This document shows, in pieces, positions 16,764 to 25,083 of a stretch of 36,336 bases of DNA (positions within the stretch are counted from its first letter, which is position 1; each line of letters opens with the position of its first letter). The notes under the pieces were generated by a model that saw only the letters and a program-made list of their open reading frames with translations, made no database searches and was not told the origin of the DNA. Origin of the DNA: Candidatus Saccharimonadota bacterium (lineage in GTDB: Bacteria; Patescibacteriota; Saccharimonadia; Saccharimonadales; Saccharimonadaceae). The stretch covers positions 1 to 36,336 of the forward strand of contig JAFRLA010000022.1 of assembly GCA_017431465.1 (NCBI GenBank), in the 5' to 3' direction. A program made the position numbers and the translations under genes.

Positions 16764-18019
16764 TGGCCATGCTTTTTAGAACCCACTACGAACTTGCCCG
16801 CGACTCCATCCGCGAAAACCGGACCCGCTCTTTCTTAACTTGCCTCGGTATCGCCATCGGCGTCGCTTCGATTATTCTAATTCTCTCCTTAATGGGCAGT
16901 ATCAAAAATCTCGTTTCAAATCAGGTCAAATCCGCCGGCTCAAGCCTGATGCTTGTTCGCCCAAGCGCCGAGAAAAACACCATCGATTCAGTCGTCGAAC
17001 AACTTACTTCCTCAAACCAATATCTAAAAAGTAACCTCAGTCTAAAAGACGTCTCGACAATTAGCGCGCTCGACGAAGTCGCCGCTGCTGCGCCTATTGC
17101 TAAAGGCTCCGCGACTTTGACCGCTAAACGTCTGAATGATGAAGGCGGAACTTATACTGTCGAAGTTGGCTCTGCGCCGGTTGTCGCTACAAACCACGAT
17201 TTCGCTAAAATTCAGAACCTTTCTATCTCTTCCGGCTCCTTCCTCGGCGAAAAATCCGGCAAAAATACCGCTGTTATCGGCCGCAGCCTCAGCCTTTCCC
17301 TCTTTGGCACGACTGAGCCAGTCAGCAAAACCTTCACGATGCTCGGTCAACGCTTTATCGTCGTCGGTGCTCTGCCTGAAGCTGATGACCCAATTAACTT
17401 TAACAATGTAGATTTCGACAACTCCGTTTTCGTCGACGCTAGTTATCTCGAATCTATCCACGAAAATCTTCAGATCCAACAAATCAATATTAAGGCCAAA
17501 AATACCGACAAAATGGCCGAATTATCTCAAAAGATCCACGAAGAAATTACCGCCGACCACGCTGGCGATACTAACTTTACTGTTCTCTACGGTGACGAAA
17601 TCACTCACCCAGCCTCCGGCCTCTTCATGATCGTTTCCGGGATCTTAACCCTCGTTGCTAGCATTTCGCTCATCGTCGGCGGCATCGGTATTATGAATAT
17701 CATGCTCGTTTCCGTCGCCGAGCGCACCCACGAAATCGGCATCCGAAAATCCGTCGGCGCCACTTCCGGCAACATCCTGCTCCAATTCCTCATCGAATCG
17801 CTAATTCTCTCCGGCATCGGCGGCTTCTTTGGCCTCGTCCTCGGCTACATCATCGCCTTCCTAATTTCTATCGTCACCCCATTTGCCCCTTATATCGACC
17901 TCCAAATTCTCGGCATCACCCTCGGTACTTCGCTTACCATCGGCCTCGTCTTCGGCATCTACCCAGCCCTAAAAGCCGCCCGCAAAAACCCAATCGAATC
18001 TCTCCGCCGCATGCGCTAA
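16763..18019 (+). CDS. ABC transporter permease, MacB/FtsX type
   Basis: 418 aa. N-terminal TM helix (RSFLTCLGIAIGVASIILIL), a long extracytoplasmic MacB_PCD domain (~45-285), then three TM helices forming the FtsX domain, containing SLIVGGIGIMNIMLVSVAER and THEIGIRKSVGATSGNILLQ, the best-conserved MacB segment, and ending YPALKAARKNPIESLRRMR. Partner of the preceding ATPase and translationally coupled to it. No membrane-fusion protein gene is adjacent, so it may act alone in a single-membrane envelope. Confidence 0.94.
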   Translation: MAMLFRTHYELARDSIRENRTRSFLTCLGIAIGVASIILILSLMGSIKNLVSNQVKSAGSSLMLVRPSAEKNTIDSVVEQLTSSNQYLKSNLSLKDVSTISALDEVAAAAPIAKGSATLTAKRLNDEGGTYTVEVGSAPVVATNHDFAKIQNLSISSGSFLGEKSGKNTAVIGRSLSLSLFGTTEPVSKTFTMLGQRFIVVGALPEADDPINFNNVDFDNSVFVDASYLESIHENLQIQQINIKAKNTDKMAELSQKIHEEITADHAGDTNFTVLYGDEITHPASGLFMIVSGILTLVASISLIVGGIGIMNIMLVSVAERTHEIGIRKSVGATSGNILLQFLIESLILSGIGGFFGLVLGYIIAFLISIVTPFAPYIDLQILGITLGTSLTIGLVFGIYPALKAARKNPIESLRRMR

Positions 18020-18029
18020 TTATTATTTG

Positions 18030-18038
18030 TGGTATAGT
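18030..18038 (+). promoter_or_regulatory. tsaD extended -10 promoter, leaderless
   Basis: TGGTATAGT (TATAGT 18033-18038), 6 bases before the ATG at 18045. Confidence 0.7.
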
Positions 18039-18044
18039 ATCTAT

Positions 18045-19193
18045 ATGAACATCTTAGCAATCGAAAGTTCTTGCGACGAAACCGCAGCAGCGATTCTTTC
18101 TGGCGACCCGAAAAATCCGAACAACAAAACACCCGAGCTACTTTCTAACGTCGTCGTTTCTCAGATCGACATTTTCAAAGCCTACGGCGGGGTTATTCCC
18201 GAAGTCGCGGCCAGAAATCATCTCGACGCAATTTTGCCCGTCATCAAAAAGGCTTTCAAAGACGCCAATTTTCTCGATAAGAACGGCGACGAAAACTGGG
18301 ACAAAATCGACGCCATCGCCGTAACCCACACTCCTGGCCTGCTCGGCTCCCTCCTCGTCGGCACCTTGACCGCCCGCACTCTCGCAATTCTCCATAACAA
18401 ACCCCTCTACGCCGTCCATCATTTGAAATCTCACATCTACGCCAACTGGCTCGAGACCAACAACCCGCCGAAATTCCCACTCCTCGCCCTCGTAGTTTCC
18501 GGCGGACATACTCAGATTATTTACATGAAAGAGCATAATCATTTCGAAATTATCGGCACGACCAGAGACGACGCCGTCGGCGAATGTTTTGATAAGGTCG
18601 CAAAGATTCTTGGCCTTCCCTACCCTGGCGGCCCGGCTATTACGAAAGCCGCCGAAGGCAAAATCGAAAACGCAGATGGCACCGATACTACAAAAGTCCG
18701 CCCTGGCGATCCCGAAAAATATAAGTTCCCACATCCAAAGCTTACTTCCGCCCCACGAAATCCCAATACACCAAATAACCCTTCCTACGATTTCAGCTTC
18801 TCCGGCCTAAAGACTGCGGTTCTAAGAACCGCCCAGGAAGTCGCTGGCGTCCCAATTTCTACACCAAGCTACGAACTAAAAAATCTACTCACTCCAGAAC
18901 AAAAAGCCGATCTTGCCGCTTCATTCGAAAAAACTGCCGTGGACATCTTGCTCGAAAAACTAGACCTCGCCTACGAAAATTACCCCGACGTAAAATCCAT
19001 CGCCATCGCCGGCGGCGTCAGCGCGAATGCTAGACTCCGAGAAGAAGCAAGCGATGCTTTTTCCCCAGAACCTCGCTTCTCCGGCGACAACGCCGCCATG
19101 GTTGGCGCTGCCGCCTTCTACGAAATCATGAGCGGCGTAAAACCGACTAACCCATATTCTTTAGACATCATGCCTCGCTCAGAAATATATTAA
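18045..19193 (+). CDS. tsaD: tRNA N6-threonylcarbamoyladenosine transferase TsaD
   Basis: Transfers threonylcarbamoyl to A37 of ANN-decoding tRNAs. 382 aa: NILAIESSCDETAAAIL at the N-terminus, metal-binding histidines in VHHLKSHIYANW, GGHTQIIYMK, DDAVGECFDKVAKILGLPYPGGPAI, FSFSGLKTAV, SIAIAGGVSANARLR and FSGDNAAMVGAAA. A ~35-residue insertion rich in Pro/Asn sits between GGPAI and FSFSG, making it longer than E. coli TsaD (337). A further in-frame upstream start exists, but the -10 box at 18033 rules it out. Partners TsaB/C/E are not in the window. Confidence 0.96.
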   Translation: MNILAIESSCDETAAAILSGDPKNPNNKTPELLSNVVVSQIDIFKAYGGVIPEVAARNHLDAILPVIKKAFKDANFLDKNGDENWDKIDAIAVTHTPGLLGSLLVGTLTARTLAILHNKPLYAVHHLKSHIYANWLETNNPPKFPLLALVVSGGHTQIIYMKEHNHFEIIGTTRDDAVGECFDKVAKILGLPYPGGPAITKAAEGKIENADGTDTTKVRPGDPEKYKFPHPKLTSAPRNPNTPNNPSYDFSFSGLKTAVLRTAQEVAGVPISTPSYELKNLLTPEQKADLAASFEKTAVDILLEKLDLAYENYPDVKSIAIAGGVSANARLREEASDAFSPEPRFSGDNAAMVGAAAFYEIMSGVKPTNPYSLDIMPRSEIY

Positions 19194-19201
19194 GGACCAA
19201 A

Positions 19202-19801
19202 ATGAAATCCATCGCCGACGCCCCCGAACAAGTGACCAAAACCGAAACCGAAATTTTATTAAGTTTCGCTAAGACCGCTCTGGCTCAAACCCAGACCGGC
19301 GACCTCGCCGAATTCGGCTGCTACCGCGGCGACACTTCCCTCCTGCTCCAAAAATTGCTCCAAAACTCGGCGACAAGACGCCTCTGGCTCTATGATTCAT
19401 TTGCCGGCCTACCCGAAAAATCGCCCGAAGACCGTTCGGCCGCCGGCGACGCCTTCAAACAAGGCGAGCTAAACGTTACCAAACGTGAAGTCATCGAAAA
19501 ATTTAAACGCCACAACTTAAGACTCCCTATCATCAAAAAGGCTTTTTTCGAAGATCTCCAGCCAACTGACCTTCCCGAAAAAATTGCCTTCGCCTTCCTA
19601 GATGGCGATCTTTACGCCTCGATCAAAATCAGCCTAAAACTCACCATTCCAAGACTAGCTGAAAATGGCATTATTATCGTCCACGACTATAATAACCCCG
19701 AACTCCCCGGCTCCGCCAAAGCCGTCGATGAATTCCTAAGCACTCATAGAAATCTGAAACTAGAAGTTCGCGAAACCCTAGCAATAATCCGCCAAAACTA
19801 G
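19202..19801 (+). CDS. TylF/macrocin O-methyltransferase-like protein
   Basis: 199 aa SAM-dependent methyltransferase. GDLAEFGCYRGDTSLLLQKL is the SAM-binding motif I; RRLWLYDSFAGLPEKSPED, KIAFAFLDGDLYASIKISLK and GIIIVHDYNNPELPGSAKAV match the TylF family, including the metal-binding Asp region (LDGD, HDY). Family members methylate sugars or small molecules; the substrate here cannot be inferred. It follows tsaD by 8 bases with AAGGA before the ATG, so it is in the same transcript. Its stop overlaps tatD's stop in the palindrome CTAG. Confidence 0.85.
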   Translation: MKSIADAPEQVTKTETEILLSFAKTALAQTQTGDLAEFGCYRGDTSLLLQKLLQNSATRRLWLYDSFAGLPEKSPEDRSAAGDAFKQGELNVTKREVIEKFKRHNLRLPIIKKAFFEDLQPTDLPEKIAFAFLDGDLYASIKISLKLTIPRLAENGIIIVHDYNNPELPGSAKAVDEFLSTHRNLKLEVRETLAIIRQN

Positions 19802-20553
19802 ATTCCGAACAAATCTTGGGCATTTTTAGTCGTAATTCTAGCAATTTCCTTAACGTCAACCCCGTGTTTCTCTGCCAAAAACTCTGCGATAAACGGTACA
19901 TAACTCGGTTCATTGACTCTCCCCCGAACCGGCACCGGCGCAAGAAACGGCGCGTCAGTCTCGAGCAGAGTCCGCGAAAGCGGCGGCGTCGGCAAATCCG
20001 TGAATGTCGCAAGCCCATTAACCCCGATATAAAATCCGCGATCAAGCGCCTTCTTTAAATTTTCCTCACTATCCGAAAAAGAATGAATGACCGCACGCTC
20101 AACCCCCAGCTCGTCAACAATCGGCCAAAAATCATCAAACGCATCTCGGACGTGAAAAATCAAAGGCAAGTCTCTCGTCTTAGCAAAACCAATCATCATC
20201 CTCAACATTTTTATCTGAGCCTCACGACAGTCCGTACCATTATGATAATCCAGCCCAACTTCCCCAATAGCTACCGGATTATCTACTGGTTCGCTTAGGC
20301 CATATTCTTCGGCTTCATCAGGATGAACCCCCCAGCTCCAGTACACATCCTTCTCTGCCGAAGCAAAATCTCGCGCCAACAACGAATCCTTTTCGGACGT
20401 CCCCACTACTATCATTTTCCGAACATTGTTATTCCGCGCTCGCTTAAGAATCTGCCTCGGAGAAAAGTCCTCCTCCGACTTTTTTTGTTGACGCGAAATC
20501 GCAAAATCATACGTCTCGCGATCATGAATATGGCAATGTGTATCAATAAACAT
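19798..20553 (-). CDS. tatD: TatD-family metal-dependent deoxyribonuclease
   Basis: 251 aa TIM-barrel hydrolase. Metal ligands visible in order: DTHCHIHD (HxH, residues 4-11), AIGEVGLDYHNG (Glu), LIFHVRDAFDDF (His), VIHSFSDSEENL (His) and LLETDAPFLAPVP (Asp). Family enzymes act as 3'-5' DNA/RNA exonucleases or quality-control nucleases. The C-terminal AEKHGVDVKEIARITTKNAQ is also typical. It converges with the methyltransferase gene, sharing CTAG. The -10 box ends 6 bases before the ATG. Confidence 0.95.
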   Translation of the reverse strand: MFIDTHCHIHDRETYDFAISRQQKKSEEDFSPRQILKRARNNNVRKMIVVGTSEKDSLLARDFASAEKDVYWSWGVHPDEAEEYGLSEPVDNPVAIGEVGLDYHNGTDCREAQIKMLRMMIGFAKTRDLPLIFHVRDAFDDFWPIVDELGVERAVIHSFSDSEENLKKALDRGFYIGVNGLATFTDLPTPPLSRTLLETDAPFLAPVPVRGRVNEPSYVPFIAEFLAEKHGVDVKEIARITTKNAQDLFGI

Positions 20554-20559
20554 ACCTTA

Positions 20560-20568
20560 ATTTTACCA
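20560..20568 (-). promoter_or_regulatory. tatD extended -10 promoter, leaderless
   Basis: TGGTAAAAT read leftwards (TAAAAT 20560-20565), 6 bases from the ATG at 20553. Confidence 0.7.
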
Positions 20569-20571
20569 TAC

Positions 20572-20598
20572 AAAAAGCCACCGCAAAAAACGGTGGCT
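20572..20598 (-). terminator. Terminator of the unrecognised gene upstream of tatD
   Basis: Perfect 8-bp stem AGCCACCG/CGGTGGCT with loop TTTTTTG (read leftwards), followed by five T. It lies 8 bases after the gene's stop and just upstream of the tatD promoter. Confidence 0.85.
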
Positions 20599-20605
20599 CG
20601 AATGG

Positions 20606-21091
20606 TTAGTCAAGAATGCGAACTGCAGCAATTACCGGCATTACATTTTCCGAAGTTTCCGCCGCAGACATCGCCTCAGTAATTTCCTGCACCGCCGGAT
20701 GGCGAGACACTTCCTTGTAATTGCAAGTCCATTTAGCCGTCAGCCCTGCGCTCTTTGGCAAACTCGCCAAGTCGGCTTTTCGCATCGCCATGTCACGGAA
20801 CTCTACCGGATTGAGAATATAGATTTCCTTGTCGAACTCTACCTCAACCCAAGCAGCATATTCGCCACAAAACCTGCCGTAAGACAGTTGTGCATTATAT
20901 TCCCCCTCAAGCGCAATCATCACCGCAATCGCCGTGGCCAAATAGAACTTATCTCGGGAAGGCGTCTTCTTGATATTCTCAAACAACCCTCTCGCCGCTG
21001 CTTCTGCGAAGTTTTCTCCGTTAATGTATGTGCCCGGAGTGGCAAATCGTACCATCTTCCATTTTTTCTTTGACACTCTCAGCTCCAACAT
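20606..21091 (-). CDS. Hypothetical protein, family not recognised
   Basis: 161 aa, no family recognised and no membrane segment or signal peptide. It looks like a compact mixed alpha/beta protein, with helical stretches FAEAAARGLFENIKKTP and YLATAIAVMIALEGEYNA, a strand-like EIYILNPVEF, and one cysteine each in GRFCGEYAAW and KWTCNYKEV. The ATG is supported by AAGGAGGTGGTTAG just upstream and a ~55-base leader, and the gene has its own promoter and terminator, making it a monocistronic unit between tatD and typA. Confidence 0.7.
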   Translation of the reverse strand: MLELRVSKKKWKMVRFATPGTYINGENFAEAAARGLFENIKKTPSRDKFYLATAIAVMIALEGEYNAQLSYGRFCGEYAAWVEVEFDKEIYILNPVEFRDMAMRKADLASLPKSAGLTAKWTCNYKEVSRHPAVQEITEAMSAAETSENVMPVIAAVRILD

Positions 21092-21153
21092 CTAACCACC
21101 TCCTTATAAAACTACTAGCCTTGCTAAAAAGCAAAAAGCTCCTACATTTTCCT

Positions 21154-21162
21154 ATTATACCA
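21154..21162 (-). promoter_or_regulatory. Promoter of the unrecognised gene upstream of tatD
   Basis: TGGTATAAT read leftwards (TATAAT 21154-21159), ~62 bases from the ATG at 21091; the leader carries AAGGAGGTGG. Confidence 0.72.
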
Positions 21163-21214
21163 CACTTTTCCTATAAAGTCAATATGCTTATCTTTTTCCG
21201 AAGCGCCAAAACGC

Positions 21215-23029
21215 CTACGCCGCCCGCGCCTCGCGCTTTCGCTTAATCGGATCAAGCTGACGTTTACGCAAACGCAAAGACTTCGGCGTAACTTCCAGCA
21301 GTTCATCATCCAGCAAAAAGTCTAGACACTGCTCCAGCGAAAGTTGCGTGCGTGGCGTCAACTGAATCGCCCCGTCCGACGCGTGCGTCCGCATATTCGT
21401 CAGCTGTTTCTCGCGACAAACATTAATATCGAGATCATCTTTTTTATTAGAAAGTCCTACAATCATTCCCTGATAGACATCGACCTGCGGCGGGATATAC
21501 AAAGTCCCACGCGCCTGTGCCGCGTCGAGCGCATAAGCCGTCGAAACGCCCGTCTCAAAACTAATCAGCGCCCCATTCCGTTCCGGTTTATATTTCGAAT
21601 CCGCCGGCTTATATCCGCTCGGAATCGACGACATAATTACCGTCCCTTTCGTCGCCGTCAGCAAATTGTTCCTAAGCCCAATCAAAGCCGCCGTCGTAAT
21701 CTCATACTCAAACCGTGTCGAGCCAGTCGAAGTCAACTCTTGCGATTTCAACTCCGCCTTCCGCACCCCCATTTCCTGCGAAACCGGCCCCACAAATTCC
21801 GAATCAACCTCAATCGTCAAATCCTCAACCGGCTCCATCCGCACACCATCTTCTTCCTTATAAACCACTTCCGGCCGGCCAGCTTCCAGTTCATACCCCT
21901 CACGTCGCATAGTCTCGATCAAAACGGACAAATGCAACTCCCCTCGCCCAGAAACTTTATAACCCAGTCCATCCGGCTGAATTTTCAAAGCAATATTCGT
22001 CTCAAGTTCCTTCTCTAGCCGCTCAGCAATCTGTCGCGAAGTCGTGAACTCTCCCTCTTTGCCTTTTAGCGGCGACGTGTTCGGCCCAATATAAATCGAG
22101 AGCGTCGGCGATTCCAACTCAATCGTCGGCAAAGCCTCCGGACTGTCGCCAGTCGCAATCGTATCGCCAATATTCGCCTCAGAAACTCCCGTTAAGGCAA
22201 CAATATCGCCCGCCACCGCCTCGTCAGTTTCCTCTTTTCCAAGCCCACGATAGGTAAAAATCCGATCAATCTTTCCTGCTTTCGCACCCTCGGAAGACAG
22301 TACCTTTACATTCTCACCCTTCTTTAATTTTCCGCGTACAATCTTCCCAATCGCATATTTCCCAAGATAATTATCCTGCGCCAAAGCCGCCACCAAAAGT
22401 TGCGCCCCTTTCGAGGCTTCCTCATCAATCTTCGGCGCCGGAATATCGTTAATAATCGACTCGAAAATCACTTTCAGGTCGTCATCAAGTTCCGTAGTTT
22501 TCCCTGCTCGACCCTCGCGCGCAATCGCATAGTAAATCGGATAGTTAAGCTGCGATTCGTCCGTCGCAAGCTCCAAGAAAAGGTCCGCAATCTCGCCCTC
22601 GACCTCATCAATCCGCGCCGCCGGCTTATCAATTTTGTTAATCACCACGACCGGCTTCAATTTCAAATCCAGCGCTTTTTGCAAAACAAATTTCGTCTGC
22701 GGCATCGGCCCCTCCTGTGCATCAACAATCAAAAGCACCCCATCCGCCATATTCAAAGTTCGCTCAACCTCGCCCGAAAAATCTGCATGGCCCGGCGTAT
22801 CAATAATGTTAATTTTGTAACCATCGTAAAACACGGCAGTCTGTTTCGCAGTAATCGTAATTCCCCGCTCGTGTTCCTGATCACCCGAATCCATGATCAG
22901 TGTCTGCGACATTTCCGCTTGATTCTCACGAAAAGTATGGGACTGTTTTAAAAGCCCATCAACAAGCGTAGTCTTCCCGTGATCAACATGCGCAATAATC
23001 GCCACATTTCTGATTCTATCTTTTGGCAT
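21215..23029 (-). CDS. typA: Translational GTPase TypA/BipA
   Basis: Ribosome-associated GTPase, 604 aa. G1 [20 protein letters not shown]2 region [14 protein letters not shown]3 [17 protein letters not shown]4 [16 protein letters not shown]. The following domain II ([16 protein letters not shown]), EF-G-like domain ([20 protein letters not shown]) and the C-terminal domain ([39 protein letters not shown]) are complete and match the family. Needed for ribosome assembly at low temperature and stress in other bacteria. The -10 box lies 9 bases before the ATG. Confidence 0.97.
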   Translation of the reverse strand: MPKDRIRNVAIIAHVDHGKTTLVDGLLKQSHTFRENQAEMSQTLIMDSGDQEHERGITITAKQTAVFYDGYKINIIDTPGHADFSGEVERTLNMADGVLLIVDAQEGPMPQTKFVLQKALDLKLKPVVVINKIDKPAARIDEVEGEIADLFLELATDESQLNYPIYYAIAREGRAGKTTELDDDLKVIFESIINDIPAPKIDEEASKGAQLLVAALAQDNYLGKYAIGKIVRGKLKKGENVKVLSSEGAKAGKIDRIFTYRGLGKEETDEAVAGDIVALTGVSEANIGDTIATGDSPEALPTIELESPTLSIYIGPNTSPLKGKEGEFTTSRQIAERLEKELETNIALKIQPDGLGYKVSGRGELHLSVLIETMRREGYELEAGRPEVVYKEEDGVRMEPVEDLTIEVDSEFVGPVSQEMGVRKAELKSQELTSTGSTRFEYEITTAALIGLRNNLLTATKGTVIMSSIPSGYKPADSKYKPERNGALISFETGVSTAYALDAAQARGTLYIPPQVDVYQGMIVGLSNKKDDLDINVCREKQLTNMRTHASDGAIQLTPRTQLSLEQCLDFLLDDELLEVTPKSLRLRKRQLDPIKRKREARAA

Positions 23030-23038
23030 AACTTTGTC

Positions 23039-23047
23039 ATTATAGCA
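23039..23047 (-). promoter_or_regulatory. typA extended -10 promoter, near-leaderless
   Basis: TGCTATAAT read leftwards (TATAAT 23039-23044), 9 bases from the ATG at 23029. Confidence 0.72.
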
Positions 23048-23097
23048 TATTTACAGGGAAAAGAAAAGCGCTTATGCTAGAAAAACTACGCCATTTA

Positions 23098-23106
23098 TGC
23101 TAAAAT
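23098..23106 (+). promoter_or_regulatory. Promoter of the YbhN-type membrane protein, leaderless
   Basis: TGCTAAAAT (TAAAAT 23101-23106), 6 bases before the ATG at 23113. Confidence 0.7.
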
Positions 23107-23112
23107 GGACCC

Positions 23113-24147
23113 ATGGACAAAGACATGATTAAGACTTTTAAACGACTCGCCGGAAACATGGTGATTTTCGCAGTTTTAATCGTCCTGACTTTCTGGTTTG
23201 TTTTTAAAGACCAAGATCTCGGCAAAATCATGGCCAGTATCGGCGAAACCAACCTGTTTTTTATTCTGCTTGGCCTTGCCGTAATGTTTGGCTATTTCCT
23301 CGTTGAATCCTGGAATGTCCGCACGCTCCTAGCTTCCTTCGGCGAAAAAATCTCCATGAAACAGGCCCTAAAATATACTTTTATCGGCTTCTTTTTCTGC
23401 TCGGTTACCCCTGGCGCCAGCGGCGGCCAGCCCCTCGAAATTTATTATATGTCTAAAGACGGTATTTCTAGCGCCAACGCCACAATGGCAATTTTGATCC
23501 AAACTTGCGGCATCCAAGTCGCCGTCATGAGCCTTGGTATTATTTTCTTAATTTTCTCGCCCGAAATCGCCGCCGGCCCAGTAATGAGCCTCTTTATGCT
23601 CGGTGTTTTAATTAACGGCGTGGCACTCGTTGCACTTTTAACCGCAATTCTTTCGCCAAAACTCGCAAAGAAAATGATCAACGGAATCCTCGATCTTCTA
23701 AAGAAAATCCATATCAAACGTTTTGAAAAAAATCGCAAAAGTATCAACCAATCTCTGGCTCAATATGGCGAGACCTCGGCTTATATTAAGAGCCATAAAG
23801 CCGAATTCCGCAATGCCCTTCTTCGCTCCGTCCTCCAAATGACGCTCTACTATCTCGTCCCATATTTCATCTACCTTTCCTTCGGCCTCAGCGAAATGAC
23901 CGCTCTCGGCATCGTTGCGATGCAATCGGTCCTCTTCATCGCCACTTCTGGTCTGCCAATCCCCGGCGCCATCGGTGCTAGCGAAGCTGTGTTCCTCGGT
24001 CTTTACAGTGCCGCCTACGGCGCCGACCACGTCGATAGCGCGCTACTCTTGACCCGCGGTTCAAACTTCTATCTCTTCGTCATTATTGCGATGATCGTCG
24101 CAATTTTAAACATCGTTCGCCTCCAAAAACAATCCATCAAAAAATAA
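23113..24147 (+). CDS. Flippase-like membrane protein (LPG synthase TM / YbhN family)
   Basis: 344 aa with about seven to eight hydrophobic helices. Signature segments of the UPF0104 / lysylphosphatidylglycerol synthase TM family are clear: WNVRTLLASFGEKISMKQAL, FFFCSVTPGASGGQPLEIYY and GLPIPGAIGASEAVFLGLY. The soluble aminoacyl-transferase domain of MprF is absent, so this is the membrane half only, as in YbhN, which is thought to move lipids. Divergent from typA; both promoters are packed in 83 bases. Confidence 0.88.
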   Translation: MDKDMIKTFKRLAGNMVIFAVLIVLTFWFVFKDQDLGKIMASIGETNLFFILLGLAVMFGYFLVESWNVRTLLASFGEKISMKQALKYTFIGFFFCSVTPGASGGQPLEIYYMSKDGISSANATMAILIQTCGIQVAVMSLGIIFLIFSPEIAAGPVMSLFMLGVLINGVALVALLTAILSPKLAKKMINGILDLLKKIHIKRFEKNRKSINQSLAQYGETSAYIKSHKAEFRNALLRSVLQMTLYYLVPYFIYLSFGLSEMTALGIVAMQSVLFIATSGLPIPGAIGASEAVFLGLYSAAYGADHVDSALLLTRGSNFYLFVIIAMIVAILNIVRLQKQSIKK

Positions 24148-24170
24148 CTATTTATTTTTCAGCAACAATG

Positions 24171-24179
24171 TGCTATAAT
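24171..24179 (+). promoter_or_regulatory. Likely promoter of tRNA-Lys(UUU)
   Basis: TGCTATAAT (TATAAT 24174-24179). If it drives the tRNA, the transcript has a ~112-base leader that contains the direct repeats at 24189-24246 and the hairpin at 24262-24287. Confidence 0.65.
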
Positions 24180-24188
24180 AACGACGTT

Positions 24189-24246
24189 GGGTCGGTAACG
24201 CTTCGCGTTTCCGAGTCCCAAGGGTCGGTAACGCTTCGCGTTTCCG
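24189..24246 (+). repeat. 25-base direct repeat copying the tRNA-Lys 5' end
   Basis: Two identical 25-base copies (24189-24213 and 24222-24246), 33 bases apart. Each begins GGGTCGGTA, exactly the first nine bases of the downstream tRNA-Lys (24298-24306), and contains an imperfect hairpin GGTAACGC/GCGTTTCC with loop TTC. Confidence 0.85.
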
Positions 24247-24261
24247 CCCCTCGTTCAGGAT

Positions 24262-24287
24262 AAATTCAAAAGCCAGCTTTTGAATTT
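24262..24287. repeat. Perfect AT-rich hairpin upstream of tRNA-Lys
   Basis: 11-bp stem AAATTCAAAAG/CTTTTGAATTT with loop CCAG, ending 10 bases before the tRNA. It belongs to the hairpin cluster around this tRNA. Confidence 0.75.
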
Positions 24288-24297
24288 CCCTCCACTT

Positions 24298-24374
24298 GGG
24301 TCGGTAGCTCAGCTGGTTAGAGCACGGGCCTTTTAAGCCCGGTGTCGAGGGTTCGAGCCCCTCCCGACTCACCA
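24298..24374 (+). tRNA. tRNA-Lys (anticodon UUU)
   Basis: 77 bases with encoded CCA (24372-24374). Acceptor GGGTCGG pairs with CCGACTC (one G-U). The anticodon stem CGGGC/GCCCG encloses CTTTTAA, giving UUU. T-loop TTCGAGC. Embedded between duplicated copies of its own 5' end and a three-hairpin array. Confidence 0.97.
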
Positions 24375-24378
24375 CGGA

Positions 24379-24440
24379 AAAATGCGCAAAGCGCATTTTC
24401 TGTTTGCCAAAGGCAAACAGAGGCAGGCAAAGCCTGCCTC
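24379..24440. repeat. Array of three contiguous hairpins with AAA loops
   Basis: Three back-to-back perfect palindromes of 21 bases: arms AAAATGCGC/GCGCATTTT (24379-24399), CTGTTTGCC/GGCAAACAG (24400-24420) and GAGGCAGGC/GCCTGCCTC (24420-24440, sharing one base with the second). Each has a 9-bp stem and the loop AAA, with no spacer, though the arm sequences are unrelated. The first has T runs on both strands and may serve as a bidirectional terminator between tRNA-Lys and the converging DUF308 gene. Confidence 0.85.
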
Positions 24441-24447
24441 ACCACCG

Positions 24448-25026
24448 CTATTTCTTCTTACCCGAAAAACTCGCCTTCAAATTTTTCGCAAGATCGTTGA
24501 TATTGTGCTTCAAAACCGCCGCATCGACGAGCGAAGACGCGCCGTAAATAATCATCATGATCCCCGAGAAAGTCACCATCGCAATCTGGCCGCCCCACGG
24601 GTTAACGATTAGAAGAATCCCACAAATAAACGCTAAGATCGTTGTGACAATCGCGTAAGTTCCTGCCGCCGTCCCGCGAAGCACCGCCGAAAACCGACCA
24701 GACGCCACCGCGCTAACGATAAACCAAATCCCAAGTACAATCGGGAAAATATCCATAATTTCTGGGCGCACTGCAAACAAAAGCCCCAGAATTAACAGCA
24801 AAATACCAACCATAGATGTCGAAAGCAACGAAACTTTTTTCTGTTTCACATCCGAAGCAAGCAAATACGCCCCCGATGCCAAACAGAATATCGCAATAAT
24901 CCAGCGAATCATATCAAGCGATGTACCCGGAAAAACCAAGAACACAATCCCAAGAACAACCAACAGCACCGACGAAAACATCGCTGTATTGATAAATCCA
25001 TTTACTTTCTTTTGAACATCTTTCAT
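24448..25026 (-). CDS. DUF308/HdeD-family membrane protein
   Basis: 192 aa, six hydrophobic helices in three hairpin-like pairs, each opening with G and P landmarks (FSSVLLVVLGIVFLVFPG, LLILGLLFAVRPEI, ICGILLIVNPWGG), the pattern of the DUF308 repeat found in HdeD acid-resistance proteins. The C-terminus is a short basic tail (LKASFSGKKK). The ribosome binding site TAAGGAGG precedes the ATG; leader about 21 bases. Function in CPR bacteria unknown. Confidence 0.85.
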   Translation of the reverse strand: MKDVQKKVNGFINTAMFSSVLLVVLGIVFLVFPGTSLDMIRWIIAIFCLASGAYLLASDVKQKKVSLLSTSMVGILLLILGLLFAVRPEIMDIFPIVLGIWFIVSAVASGRFSAVLRGTAAGTYAIVTTILAFICGILLIVNPWGGQIAMVTFSGIMMIIYGASSLVDAAVLKHNINDLAKNLKASFSGKKK

Positions 25027-25054
25027 TAAAAACCTCCTTAAAACTTATGCTTAT

Positions 25055-25063
25055 ATTATAGCA
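25055..25063 (-). promoter_or_regulatory. Promoter of the DUF308 gene
   Basis: TGCTATAAT read leftwards (TATAAT 25055-25060), short leader with TAAGGAGG. Confidence 0.72.
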
Positions 25064-25083
25064 CAAAAATAAGTATTCTATAG

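Noticed and set aside
24148-24396. Minus-strand frame containing the peptide REGLEPSTPGLKGPCSNQL
   Set aside because: This is the antisense translation of tRNA-Lys, a well-known false protein in databases.
24379-24440. CRISPR array
   Set aside because: The units are palindromes of different sequence with no conserved repeat or spacers, and no cas gene is present.
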